Shown: piece after piece, positions 17,459 through 27,091 of the stretch
How the letters are laid out: each line of letters begins with the position of its first letter
How positions within the stretch are numbered: position 1 is the first letter of the stretch
DNA from: AV80 sp035536995
GTDB lineage: Bacteria; Verrucomicrobiota; Verrucomicrobiia; Chthoniobacterales; UBA10450
DNA length: 64,000 nt
Direction: 5' to 3'
NCBI GenBank assembly: GCA_035536995.1
Contig: DATLNB010000001.1
Location: 87,142 to 151,141, forward strand
Made by a program: the position numbers and the translations under genes
Notes under the pieces: generated by a model
What the model was told of the DNA's origin: nothing
The model's input: the letters and a program-made list of their open reading frames with translations, nothing else
Databases searched by the model: none

Positions 17459-18484
17459 CTATTGAATGGCCGCCAGCGGGAGGTCGTAGATGCGGTCCAG
17501 ATACTTGACTCGGATTTTATCAGCACTTCGGCCGACAAGCTCGAGCCGCTGTCCTGGCTGCAAGGTCGTCTCGCCGTATGGTATCACAATGACTACCGGC
17601 CTAATGATTGTTATGAATTCGGGTGTAATGCCGACGGCCGGGGGCTGCCGCGCTACGGCCAGCGGTGTCGGCACTGATGGTGCCTCGGAATTGGGGTTAG
17701 AATCGAGGACCTCAATTTTGATCACCGGATGAATCTCCCACGCAGTGGAACGCCATGGGTGATGATATCCGTTGCCGGGACTTATGTTGTCGACCGTAGA
17801 GCCGACATCGGCCTTTCCATTGTGGTCGTCGTCCCAGGTCAGGTAACCTGTGACTCGAATCTTTCTCGGGGGATGTCCTGTAGACTCGTACGCTTTGCCA
17901 GTTCGAAAGAAGCCGGCGATCGAATCGAGCCTGATATCGCGGTAGATAGTCCCTTCGGTTCGCGGCGTTATCTCGCAGATTATCGGTGTCGGATCACCAA
18001 TTTGGGGATGATGATCGCTTGAATCCTCAAAGACCTCCAAGTGCCAATCGTGGAGATTCCTATCGCCGCAGTTCGTTGTTTCTGGCGGCCCAGGATAGGC
18101 GAGCACCAGCCAGCCCGTAAGTGAGACAATCTGGTTTTCATATCGGTTCAGCAGGGTTTTTTCAGCGTCAGACAAGTCGCTTCTGCGTTGCGCATCGAGG
18201 TGCGAATCATACTCGCGCACCTTCCTCAGGAAGGCGGCTGTATCGACCGCCTCAACGTTGACTCCCGCAAGATCAACCGGCGGTCGATTCTTCATCCGAT
18301 TTCGTTCCATGCCGTCTTGAGTCTTTGCACTGCCGGTCGGGGATTCGAGGCAGGGCCATCCAGCCAAGTCAACATCGCGCAAGTCTAAATTAGACCCTCC
18401 GCGAACCCTCCCGCTACAGAGCACGATCGCAATGGTGATGAGGAAAATCGGGGTGCGCGGACCAACGCTCCAATAATGCTGCAT
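17459..18484 (-). CDS. Secreted protein with Ca-binding-like loop and SH3-like tail
   Basis: 341 residues from the ATG at 18484, chosen because it leaves a clean signal peptide (PRTPIFLITIAIVLCSGRVRG). The middle part (SLTGWLVLAYPGPPETTNCG, LHDWHLEVFE, CEITPRTEGT, RVTGYLTWDDDHNGKADVGS) alternates strands and contains an EF-hand/dockerin-like DDDHNGKAD loop. HPWRSTAWEIHPVIKIEV follows, a pattern seen in secreted proteins with an OB or DUF-type 'HPVT' end. The last 45 residues (YGETTLQPGQRLELVGRSAD, ending IYDLPLAAIQ) are an SH3-like module. Function unknown. Confidence 0.6.
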   Translation of the reverse strand: MQHYWSVGPRTPIFLITIAIVLCSGRVRGGSNLDLRDVDLAGWPCLESPTGSAKTQDGMERNRMKNRPPVDLAGVNVEAVDTAAFLRKVREYDSHLDAQRRSDLSDAEKTLLNRYENQIVSLTGWLVLAYPGPPETTNCGDRNLHDWHLEVFEDSSDHHPQIGDPTPIICEITPRTEGTIYRDIRLDSIAGFFRTGKAYESTGHPPRKIRVTGYLTWDDDHNGKADVGSTVDNISPGNGYHHPWRSTAWEIHPVIKIEVLDSNPNSEAPSVPTPLAVARQPPAVGITPEFITIIRPVVIVIPYGETTLQPGQRLELVGRSADKIRVKYLDRIYDLPLAAIQ

Positions 18485-18588
18485 CGCTAAAGCCGATAAG
18501 TAATTTCGCCGTTCCACTCGCGTTTAGGACTCCGAAAGGTTAACCTACGCCGCGCTCCAAACCCTGCGCGGTCGGGGGCTCGTCAGCC

Positions 18589-20535
18589 CTACTTTGCCGA
18601 TTCCAAGGGCAAAAGCGTTATATCGATGCGACGGTTTTTCGCGCGGTTGGGTTCACTCGTGTTAGGTACTAGAGGCGCCGAATCGCCCAAACCTAGAACC
18701 TTGACGCGATCCGCCGGAAGGCCGGTGTTATTGATTAAAAATTTAGCGGCTGCAGCTGCACGAGCTTCGGACAGCGCTTGGTTGTTCGGGAAAGCTTGTT
18801 GAATGCGTCGGTCGTCGGTGTGTCCAACGATCTGCACGACATAGGGACGGGAACTGACGGTACGTCCGAACTCGGCGAGCACACGTTGCCCACCTTCGGT
18901 GAGCGCTGCTGATCCGCTTCCGAACAGCACGTTATCGGGCGCAGAAACGGTAATGACACGATCGGTGGAGCCGCCAGCAAAATTTTCGATCGGTGTGCTC
19001 GGAAGGGCTATTCCAGGTGTGACAGTCAGATCCTGGGTGTCTTGGGCAACTCTTCCTTTATCGTCGGTCAGGCGGAGTATGGCACGCGACGTACCTGGCG
19101 GCCGCGGAGGGATGACTTCGTAGCCCCCTGTTAGTTTATTGAATGTTTGCCCTCCATCTAGAGAAAGCTCGCGTTGCACGATAGAGCTGTCGGGGTCTGC
19201 GTTATAACTGGCCGTGGTGTCGGCAAGAATCTTCTCTCCAGTTCGGGGAACGCTTGGGCTGAGCCGGAGGTTAGCCACAACGGGCGACGCGCCTGAAGGT
19301 GGATCAAGGCGCAGGAACACCGTGTCCGGCTGTTTGTTGGCACTCGCTAGCCCAGGTAGAAAGTCGATTTTATATTTCCCTGGTTTACTAAAGCCGCTGA
19401 ACGCGACCGGCTTCCCTGGTTCGCAGGGATACCTTGTACCCGCAAAATCAAGCTCGCCGCCTTCCGTCGAATGCGCTGAGATGTTTGCAGGGAATTCACC
19501 GGATCTACTTTTGACCTCAACGCGAAGCCGCCCGGAGGAGAGTTGGTTGCCGGACGGGGCTGGCGCAGCCCCAATTTCGGGAGCCGCCGGGAGATCTTCT
19601 ACGAAGACTGTGATCCGCGCACGTGATTGTGGAAGTGGTACGCCAAGTAGGCTCCCATGTGCGGTCAGCTCTATAGGATAAGCTCCGGCGTTGGGATAGG
19701 CGATGTCAATGTGCCGGGCATTTCCTCCCTCTTGTCCGTTCTGGGCCAGCCAATGAGCAGTCGTCGCCTCGGGGCTAATTTGCGAGATGATCGTTTCGGA
19801 AGCTTGCACCGTCTGTGCGGTCGGAGCATTAAGTTCGAAGAAACGCCCTCTGGATCCTTCAAAGCGAAGACGTGTGACCTCCGCCGGCGTGACGTTCGAC
19901 TTCGAAGTCTGGATCCTAGCCTGTGGCCACGCTTGGATCAGCTCAAATATCAACCAAGCGAGAGCGCCAATAAGCAGGAGAAGCATGAGCCACTTTGCAC
20001 GCTTAATCCAGCCCACTAGAAAACTTTCCTTCCGCAGCTTGCCGACGGCGATATCCGGGGCGACAGAATCGAGACTATTTTGCTCACAACCCCACAGAAT
20101 TACTAGATGCTTCCCCTTGGTCGAATTGTACGTCCGGTAAAAGTCTGGGACCCGCGCTGGGTCCGGCAACGTGAAGCGCTCGATGAGGAGCTTAGCGTCC
20201 GGCGTTATTCCAGGCCGCTTCCCAGTCTCACGGAGCCGGACAATGGCTGTATCTAAGCGCGCGATTAGCTCTCGCGGCAAACGGTCCTTGGCCAGTGCCG
20301 TACTTGTTCCGCAAACTTCCCGCCCCTCCACTACTTTCCGAAACAGCGCGATGGTCGCGCCTGCTTCCTGACGCTCTGTCACCCGAGGCAAAAATTCGTC
20401 AAGGGAATCCAGTAAGACATCTTGACTTGCGGCGTCCCAATAAAAAAGCCCCTGCTGTGAGGCCTTGAGTTTGCGATACCCGTCGCCGCCGATCCGTAAT
20501 TCGAGTCCTGTACTCGTCTGCTTGATACCGCTCAT
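18589..20535 (-). CDS. Inner-membrane protein with periplasmic OmpA-like domain
   Basis: 648 residues. About 180 cytosolic residues precede a single TM helix (WLMLLLLIGALAWLIFELI). The large periplasmic part includes Ig/PKD-like beta repeats (RITVFVEDLPAAPEIG; ADTTASYNADPDSSIVQREL) and ends in an OmpA/MotB peptidoglycan-binding domain (VVQIVGHTDDRRI; NRAKNRRIDITLLPLE). Its ATG overlaps the stop of the coiled-coil gene upstream (ATGA), so it belongs to the srf-like operon. It may take the place of SrfA or act as a cell-wall anchor for the SrfB/SrfC machinery; that is inference. Confidence 0.75.
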   Translation of the reverse strand: MSGIKQTSTGLELRIGGDGYRKLKASQQGLFYWDAASQDVLLDSLDEFLPRVTERQEAGATIALFRKVVEGREVCGTSTALAKDRLPRELIARLDTAIVRLRETGKRPGITPDAKLLIERFTLPDPARVPDFYRTYNSTKGKHLVILWGCEQNSLDSVAPDIAVGKLRKESFLVGWIKRAKWLMLLLLIGALAWLIFELIQAWPQARIQTSKSNVTPAEVTRLRFEGSRGRFFELNAPTAQTVQASETIISQISPEATTAHWLAQNGQEGGNARHIDIAYPNAGAYPIELTAHGSLLGVPLPQSRARITVFVEDLPAAPEIGAAPAPSGNQLSSGRLRVEVKSRSGEFPANISAHSTEGGELDFAGTRYPCEPGKPVAFSGFSKPGKYKIDFLPGLASANKQPDTVFLRLDPPSGASPVVANLRLSPSVPRTGEKILADTTASYNADPDSSIVQRELSLDGGQTFNKLTGGYEVIPPRPPGTSRAILRLTDDKGRVAQDTQDLTVTPGIALPSTPIENFAGGSTDRVITVSAPDNVLFGSGSAALTEGGQRVLAEFGRTVSSRPYVVQIVGHTDDRRIQQAFPNNQALSEARAAAAAKFLINNTGLPADRVKVLGLGDSAPLVPNTSEPNRAKNRRIDITLLPLESAK

Positions 20536-21479
20536 CTCGTGGGGACGATGTCGGCTTTACGAACGATGCGATCACCTTGAAGAAGAGCCCAAGCTTTTAC
20601 GGCCCCGACCTTTCGACAGCCCTGCATGTTAGGCCCGGTCATGAAAGATTCATCGATGAGGTCGCCAGGGACAATACCTCGAGCAGAAAGGCGGCCTTCG
20701 AGCATCCGGTTCACCTGCTGACGCATCTCCTCTAACTTGTCTGGCTTTTCGTGCCAAACCTCATGTAAAGCTTGGCCGAGACAATGGAGTGCCTCCACAA
20801 GGGACGTTGAACTTGCGTCCGAAGCGCGGAGCTGGTGAGCGATGCTGTGGAGGTGATATAAGACCCGAGCTGCAATGTCGGGAGGGAGGTTACGAACGAC
20901 CTGAGTCCAAAATTCACCAGTCCCCGTCGGAAAAATAGCGGTGGAAAGCAGCGTCAAATCACCTTGCAGCGTATCAACCCGGGCGAGAGCACCCTGCATG
21001 CTGCCTTCGGCGGCATCGATCCGACCCTGAGCCTCCGCGTTAGCTTGTCGTAACTCCGCCGAGTCCTGTACAGCATTCCGGAGGTCGGTCGATGCGCGAT
21101 CCAAACTTTGCTTAACCGCGGAATAATCTTTTTCGAGCTGCCCTATGCGAGTGGTCTGTTGCTTCGACGTTACCTCCAAAAGTCGAACGCACTGTTCCGA
21201 ATTTACGGCGATGCTTCCAATCCTTGTGACGAGAGCCGCAACGGCCGCGGCCATTTCACTGTCGCTAACCTCCAAGACGCTATGGTCCTGAACTTCGCTG
21301 GGCGCGGGTGCGATCGCGGGATTCGGCGCGGTCTGGGGCGCATACTCAACGTTGGGGACAGACGCCCCAGCCTCGACAGGAATGGCTTGCGTGTCCAAAG
21401 CGGCTGACATCGCGGGTTGTGTCGCATCGGGCTCCTTGCCGGAGGGGGGCGCGTCGGGAAATTCTATGGGCTGTGGCAT
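20532..21479 (-). CDS. Coiled-coil protein of the srf-like operon
   Basis: 315 residues. A Pro/Ala-rich N-terminal 60 residues is followed by a long coiled coil (about 75-170: VTSKQQTTRIGQLEKDYSAV and on) and a compact C-terminal domain (ARVLYHLHSIAHQLRASDAS, KLEEMRQQVNRMLEGRLSAR, ending KADIVPTR). The coiled coil plus C-terminal beta-like end recalls the GrpE layout, and the partner gene encodes an Hsp70/actin-fold ATPase, so a nucleotide-exchange-like or adaptor role is possible but unproven. It starts 9 bp after srfB and overlaps the next gene by 4 bp. Confidence 0.6.
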   Translation of the reverse strand: MPQPIEFPDAPPSGKEPDATQPAMSAALDTQAIPVEAGASVPNVEYAPQTAPNPAIAPAPSEVQDHSVLEVSDSEMAAAVAALVTRIGSIAVNSEQCVRLLEVTSKQQTTRIGQLEKDYSAVKQSLDRASTDLRNAVQDSAELRQANAEAQGRIDAAEGSMQGALARVDTLQGDLTLLSTAIFPTGTGEFWTQVVRNLPPDIAARVLYHLHSIAHQLRASDASSTSLVEALHCLGQALHEVWHEKPDKLEEMRQQVNRMLEGRLSARGIVPGDLIDESFMTGPNMQGCRKVGAVKAWALLQGDRIVRKADIVPTR

Positions 21480-21488
21480 GTCATTCTT

Positions 21489-24284
21489 TCAATCGGGCCA
21501 GGAAACGCTGAAGCGAGGGTTGTCCAGCCAGTAATCTTCCCCGCCCAGCGTGCACACATCAAGAGCGACGTCGTTAAGGGCCACCGCGTCGTTGCCCCCA
21601 ATTGCGCGAACGTCCTCGACCACAAGCGTCTCCGATACCACGCCGGCAGTTTCATTGGGCACCCTTTTTAATGTTACGGCAAGGCGAGGGGGAGGGGCTT
21701 TGTGCACACTCCTCCATCGAAATAGATAAGTAGGTTCCGGGTCTCGCGATGAGGGCAGTAACCGGCGCCCGATACGAGTGTTCACCATAAGCTCGACGGT
21801 CGCGGAGTCTTGGTCCGGGCTGAGGTAGACGGGCGCCGCATAGTTGCTGGCGGCGCTTATGCCTACCCAGTAATATCGAAGCGGCTCTCGTTGGCTCCAT
21901 TCGTGCTGGATGCTCCAGCCGGGCACACGACCATTCGAAATTGCCTTGTTCAGCGCCAGTCCAACGGCGGTGATAGTTTTTGCGTCTTTGATGCGTCCCG
22001 CATGATTGAACGGGTACCAATCACCAGCATAAAACCCTTTGGCGAAGAGAACTCTGTCTGTCGTAATCGGTAGGATGTCGGCTAACAACGTCTGGATCGT
22101 AGGCAGCTCTGATGGCTTTCCAGAGACGATAACAACGTCGACCTCAAACACGGAGACTAATTTTGCGAGCGGCTTCAACGTTGCGGCCATTCGGTCCCGG
22201 ATGACCATGGACACTTCGTCCTCCGTCACATCTACGAGCGGATTGTGCTCACCCAGTGTTTCGAGATCGAGAAGTTTCTCATCGTGCAGTCGATCCAGCA
22301 TCTCATGCCGAGAAAAGAAGTCGTGAGCCAACTGGTTTAACTCGGTCACGGACGAGGCGTCCGCGAGTCCCCAGCCCGCCGTGCCAGCCGGGATCCAGCC
22401 CGGAGCGCGATCGTCGCACATATTTGCAAGCCAACGCGTCACGGCAGGAATGAAAAACAGCCTTGTGATCCGCTTCCACGTTTCCTTCTCCGTCTGCGTC
22501 GAAAATGCTTGTCGGAAGAACGAAGCGAATACATTGGCCGTGTCCTCACGACGACCGAAACTTTCGCCTAGCTTCGGGAGTAGAATACGTTCGAGCAAGG
22601 CACGGACAATTTCATCACCCGCAATGTTTGTGCTGTCCTTGTATAATAGTTGGGCGGTCAACTCGACGCCGGCGCCGCGCATTTTATCGCGATATTCGAC
22701 GATTGCGTAATCGGTCGTTCCGCCGCCAATGTCGATCGTCATTGCGCGGACCGTTGCTTCTCCTGCAGAGTCCAAGCGGCCCATCAGGCGCAACCAGTTT
22801 TCGCCGATTCCGTGCATGTGCTGCATCTCGGCGAATACAATTGGAAGCTGAGACGCGATGGCTTCATCGAGAGGGAACTCGACCGATGGCGCTAGTGAAA
22901 GCTCTTCCAGGTGCATGTGCGCGAAAGTGTTCGCGGCCTTCTGCCACTTTGACTTGTACGCGTCCAGCTCTGCTGCCATCCAGCCCGATGGGTGTGTCAC
23001 TTGGACTGAACGCAAAAACCGAGGGACGAATGGATAGTTATCTTTCCAATATTCGGGCGCGTTCATCTGACGATACGCGGCCTCGAGCACCGCAACGCCC
23101 ATCCATGCAAGCGCGTCGGCCCGAGGATAGATAGGCGACACGGGTTGCGCGACCGGCCTGCGTGACGGCTCTAAAAGGTTTGGCGGCGAACTAAGATCCC
23201 AGTCGGAACCGTTGTAGGGAAAAAAACGCAACATCTGGCAGGCCAATTTTGCGTTTTGAAGAGCATTTATTTCGGGGTTCCAGTCATTGCGAACCATGGT
23301 CCAAAAAAGCGGGTTCTGAGTTGACGACACATCGCAGAAGTTGTCCCACGCATACCGCTTCGGCGAGCTCAGAAAGCTTACGCCACCACCTGCCAGTGAA
23401 AGCCTCTGCAGCGCCACAGGCGCCTGCACACCTACCGCGATCGGGCTGAGTTCAACAAACATGTGCGGAACCCGCCGAATTACTTCCGTGACAACCTTTA
23501 TGGGCGCGGTCGGTTTTCTCCAAAAACTCGTCTTCTGTTGTTGCGGCTGAACAACGTATTCTTCCATCAAAGATTCGACCGGTATATTCGGCAATTCGAA
23601 CTCCTGAAACTGGGGCTCCAGAAGCACAAACCATGATTCTACGATCGTCTGTCCAGGGCCTCGCTCCGAGAAACTGCGGCCGCGTTCCATGAAGCGGAGC
23701 GGGCGCACCATTTGACGCAACGCTTCCGCTGGCGAGCCGACCTGTGTCGGAGGCTCTTCTAGAAGAATAGCGACGGTCCGAGTATTGCCGAAATCGACGA
23801 TGAGATCGACGGGAATGGGTGCCTGCGCCATACGCGTAGTCCACTCGATATCGATCTTTGCCAACACTTTGCCCTCAGCGCCCGGCGATCCAAATGACAG
23901 ACGTGTGCTGCCGCTTTCAGTTATCTCTGTCTCGTTTCGGAACGGGTACGGGGCGTCCGGCTGCCCAACGTATTCTCTATGTGCGACCGGCTCAGGGGGG
24001 GATATCGCCGACCCGCGCGACACGTCTCCCAGGTTACTCTCAACAGCGAGATTAACGCCAAGTACGCGATCCGCGCCTTGCCAACCCATTGAGTACTTAA
24101 AACGTATCCAAGGCATCGCCTTAGCCTTTTCAGCGTTATATGCAGTCCGCCAAGCACTAGGTTCACGGCACTCTTTTTCCAAATCTCGAATCGTTGCTGA
24201 ATCGAGTGTGCGCAGCACCTCCATGTCGAAGGGAACCCAGTAAAAGTGGTGCCCGCTGTTCGGCACGATTGATATCTGCGTCAT
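21489..24284 (-). CDS. srfB: SrfB-like Hsp70/actin-fold ATPase
   Basis: 931 residues. The actin/Hsp70 nucleotide-binding pattern is visible: phosphate-1 loop VDLIVDFGNTRTVAILLEE (about 158-176), phosphate-2 TIDIGGGTTDYAIVEY and the adenosine-region VVIVSGKPSELP. The overall length and the long insertion between the first two motifs match virulence factor SrfB (PF07520). In Salmonella srfB lies in srfABC, under the SsrB regulator; the biochemical role is unknown. Here it is flanked by an SrfC-like gene (32 bp upstream) and a coiled-coil plus OmpA-like pair downstream. No signal peptide; cytosolic. Confidence 0.8.
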   Translation of the reverse strand: MTQISIVPNSGHHFYWVPFDMEVLRTLDSATIRDLEKECREPSAWRTAYNAEKAKAMPWIRFKYSMGWQGADRVLGVNLAVESNLGDVSRGSAISPPEPVAHREYVGQPDAPYPFRNETEITESGSTRLSFGSPGAEGKVLAKIDIEWTTRMAQAPIPVDLIVDFGNTRTVAILLEEPPTQVGSPAEALRQMVRPLRFMERGRSFSERGPGQTIVESWFVLLEPQFQEFELPNIPVESLMEEYVVQPQQQKTSFWRKPTAPIKVVTEVIRRVPHMFVELSPIAVGVQAPVALQRLSLAGGGVSFLSSPKRYAWDNFCDVSSTQNPLFWTMVRNDWNPEINALQNAKLACQMLRFFPYNGSDWDLSSPPNLLEPSRRPVAQPVSPIYPRADALAWMGVAVLEAAYRQMNAPEYWKDNYPFVPRFLRSVQVTHPSGWMAAELDAYKSKWQKAANTFAHMHLEELSLAPSVEFPLDEAIASQLPIVFAEMQHMHGIGENWLRLMGRLDSAGEATVRAMTIDIGGGTTDYAIVEYRDKMRGAGVELTAQLLYKDSTNIAGDEIVRALLERILLPKLGESFGRREDTANVFASFFRQAFSTQTEKETWKRITRLFFIPAVTRWLANMCDDRAPGWIPAGTAGWGLADASSVTELNQLAHDFFSRHEMLDRLHDEKLLDLETLGEHNPLVDVTEDEVSMVIRDRMAATLKPLAKLVSVFEVDVVIVSGKPSELPTIQTLLADILPITTDRVLFAKGFYAGDWYPFNHAGRIKDAKTITAVGLALNKAISNGRVPGWSIQHEWSQREPLRYYWVGISAASNYAAPVYLSPDQDSATVELMVNTRIGRRLLPSSRDPEPTYLFRWRSVHKAPPPRLAVTLKRVPNETAGVVSETLVVEDVRAIGGNDAVALNDVALDVCTLGGEDYWLDNPRFSVSWPD

Positions 24285-24316
24285 GATAGTCCGGGAATAC
24301 GATCTCGCCTACGTTC

Positions 24317-26926
24317 TTATTGCTTCATCGGCCAGTTAGAACTGAGAGCTAGGAGCTCTATATCTCCGGGCTGATTCGGACGAGTGCTAACCTGCGTCTT
24401 GCGCAACTCGGCCAGACGGTCGAGAAACGGTCCGATGACGCTGGCGTAATGAGAGCAAAACTGTGGCCGCGGCGGAGCCATTGGGTTTTCGCCGTTGGCG
24501 AATTCGACTAGCTGCTCAATGGCGGTTTTCCGGTCCGTTCCTATAGTCTCGACGCGAACCGGGTTCTTGGATCCACGGATAAGCTTTCCGGTCAGGTGCA
24601 CAGCAACGTAACGGCGCGCGTCACGTGCCGTCCAAGCTTCAGTTAGACGACCGAAGTTTTCCTCCAGCCAGGCGGCGCTGTCCTGCATATTCAAGGATTC
24701 ACTGAAGTACGTTAACACCCTCGCCATTTCAGCCCGGTCCCCGAGCCCCACAGCAGCAGGCGATACGTTGCCGGTATCCTTCTCCCGCCACCGAGTAAGC
24801 TGCGCGCTCAAATAATCTTGAGGACTTCTACCGAGTTCAACTAAATTCAAAGGAATTGGTTCCAGGTCTTCCGGCCTCACCGTCAGCAGCGCGCGCAACG
24901 CCGAACTCAGAACCTCGCATTCTGATCTTTTGAAATTGTCCGGCAGACCTATTCGGTCCGTGAGACGGATATGCCAGCCGGTGATCGTCTGATCACGGAG
25001 TTCCCGCTCCGTTGATCCGCCGGGCAATGCCTCATTGATCAATGCGCGCCCTTGATCTGCCAACTGCTCCTGACGCTTTACCGCCGGTTGTGATTGAAGG
25101 ACTTCCTCCGCCTGTGCCTGCAGGTTTTTGCAAAGGAGGTCAATGCCTTCGCCGAGTGCCGCTTTCTTAACGAAGCTACGGTTAGCGAAAATTTCACCCG
25201 CTTGTTCGTCAGATGACAGCCGCGTCACTGCCGCATCTAGTTCGGCGTCCGTGGGCTTGTCGTCGCCGTACTTGGAAATCCTCTCGTACTTCGGAAGCAC
25301 GATCGGGAAAAATGTGCTGATTTCGGGCGACGCGATAACTCCAAGAGATCGGAACTTCTCGAAAGCAGGGCCAATATTTTTATCGGGGTTCCGCAACACG
25401 TCCGAAAGCAGCTCGCCAAAAAAGGTAAGACAAACGTTCAGCGTTGTGGGCCGGCTTCGGTTGGTTAGATCTGTTCCCGTTTTGCTTTTCCACCAGGTTT
25501 GAATCCCGTCGGCGATCAGGCCCGGGCGCGCGATTGGACCAAGCGCACGCAAGAGAACACAGAATCCATCAACATATCCGTGTTCGCTGCTGGCAGCGAC
25601 CATCGCGTTTGTCTTGCCACGCTTAAGCAGGTGAGAGAACAATAGATGGTCGCCGCCGTCACTAAGTTTCTCATCGTCCAGACTGTCACTGCCACCTGTG
25701 CCGACGTTCGAAATCCCAGGGAAATCGAGAATGTCGGTGGCGCTCAGCAAGTCCTTGAGGACTTGCCCCTCCTCCTTGAGTTCTACAAGCCTCGCAGCGT
25801 TGACGGGGATAGTTAGCTCCCAAACAAGCCCTTGAAGTAGCGCAAACTCCCGGGGATTATGAAAGATCTGTGAACCCTCGTGGAGGTCCAGCGCGATATA
25901 ATCATCGGACTCTTGCATTCGAATCTGAAGAATCCGGTTTCGGATTTTCTGATCCGGCTCAACCCTATCCCCGGAAAGATCCACCCCGCCAACCGCCTTC
26001 ACGTATGTAGCCATATCGAGGAGGATCGATGCCGCGTCATAGCTGCAGAAAATTGACCGCGCGTGTTTCCCTGGAGGACTCAATTTGGTGCGAAAATCTC
26101 GCAGTGACTGATGCAGCTCGGTGATCGCGCCCTGATTGCCCCAAAACAGCTTAGCGAATAAAGCGTCGATTCCGGCATCGGTGCTCTGTACCGCCGGTGA
26201 CTCCAGCATCATCGAGGCGGAGCGCTCGGCTAGAGCCTCGAAGGGGTTATCAGGGAAGCGCGATGAAACGAGAAGATCGAGGAGGGCAGCTGCCGGCACG
26301 AGCCGCTCGAACGCGGCCCGCTTCGGTAACCTTGCCCCACGCCCTGTTGCATCGAGCAACTCAGAGTATGTCTCATTAGTTAAACGCTCGCGTCTCTGCA
26401 CATGCCAATCCAAAGCGAAGCCAAGGGTGAGCGAATGCAGAATTTGGGACTCTGTCGCCATTTTGATCTCCACCGGATGCATGCGGTCGCGCACGTGTTG
26501 TGACAGGCAAAAACGCGTGATGCAGGCGGACGCGTCGCTTCGAAAGTTGTAAGGATTCAACGTCACTGAATCGCCGGCCGCGTTGTGTTTCTCAAAACGC
26601 ACCGGCTGGTCGGGGTGCCACTGAAGTATTGACCCATTGCCCGCTGGATCTGCGCCTCTGTCTAGATACACTGATAGCAAAGTTGACTTGCCGACCTGCG
26701 ACGGCCCCCAAAGTCCGAATGTCGCACGGCTGCGCCCGCCACCGTTTTGCACCCGGTTCGCCGAGTCGCGCGCTCGATAAGCGCGGTACAACCAACCACC
26801 GCTGCCGAGTTGGTATTTGCGGTCGCGTCGGACGCCAAATCCCCAGTACCATTCGATCAACTGGTGAATCACCTCATTCCAATCCGGTATGGGCTGTTCA
26901 GGCATAATGCGGGCGTCGCAGACCAT
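24317..26926 (-). CDS. srfC: SrfC-like P-loop NTPase
   Basis: 869 residues from the ATG at 26926; a second ATG at 26905 is equally possible. A Walker A motif, GPSQVGKST (74-82), sits in a strand-loop-helix context, and a hydrophobic DFPGIS near residue 400 may be the DxxG motif of a dynamin/GTPase-like fold. The rest is helical. Gene pairing with srfB and size support putative virulence factor SrfC (PF10139). First gene of the operon srfC-srfB-coiled coil-OmpA-like. The partner proteins suggest an envelope-spanning NTPase assembly. Confidence 0.72.
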   Translation of the reverse strand: MVCDARIMPEQPIPDWNEVIHQLIEWYWGFGVRRDRKYQLGSGGWLYRAYRARDSANRVQNGGGRSRATFGLWGPSQVGKSTLLSVYLDRGADPAGNGSILQWHPDQPVRFEKHNAAGDSVTLNPYNFRSDASACITRFCLSQHVRDRMHPVEIKMATESQILHSLTLGFALDWHVQRRERLTNETYSELLDATGRGARLPKRAAFERLVPAAALLDLLVSSRFPDNPFEALAERSASMMLESPAVQSTDAGIDALFAKLFWGNQGAITELHQSLRDFRTKLSPPGKHARSIFCSYDAASILLDMATYVKAVGGVDLSGDRVEPDQKIRNRILQIRMQESDDYIALDLHEGSQIFHNPREFALLQGLVWELTIPVNAARLVELKEEGQVLKDLLSATDILDFPGISNVGTGGSDSLDDEKLSDGGDHLLFSHLLKRGKTNAMVAASSEHGYVDGFCVLLRALGPIARPGLIADGIQTWWKSKTGTDLTNRSRPTTLNVCLTFFGELLSDVLRNPDKNIGPAFEKFRSLGVIASPEISTFFPIVLPKYERISKYGDDKPTDAELDAAVTRLSSDEQAGEIFANRSFVKKAALGEGIDLLCKNLQAQAEEVLQSQPAVKRQEQLADQGRALINEALPGGSTERELRDQTITGWHIRLTDRIGLPDNFKRSECEVLSSALRALLTVRPEDLEPIPLNLVELGRSPQDYLSAQLTRWREKDTGNVSPAAVGLGDRAEMARVLTYFSESLNMQDSAAWLEENFGRLTEAWTARDARRYVAVHLTGKLIRGSKNPVRVETIGTDRKTAIEQLVEFANGENPMAPPRPQFCSHYASVIGPFLDRLAELRKTQVSTRPNQPGDIELLALSSNWPMKQ

Positions 26927-27091
26927 ATGAACAGAGATGGCTCTCTCATGTCAAACTACATACCTCCTGCACGCCCCTGCAAACGGTATATGGCCGCACC
27001 GGAAAAAACACTCGTCAAGGACGTGCTGCAGGCGCCTTCGTTCTTTTTGCTCGATGCCGTATGCCTCGCGTAGGAGCGAGTTCAGTCAATT

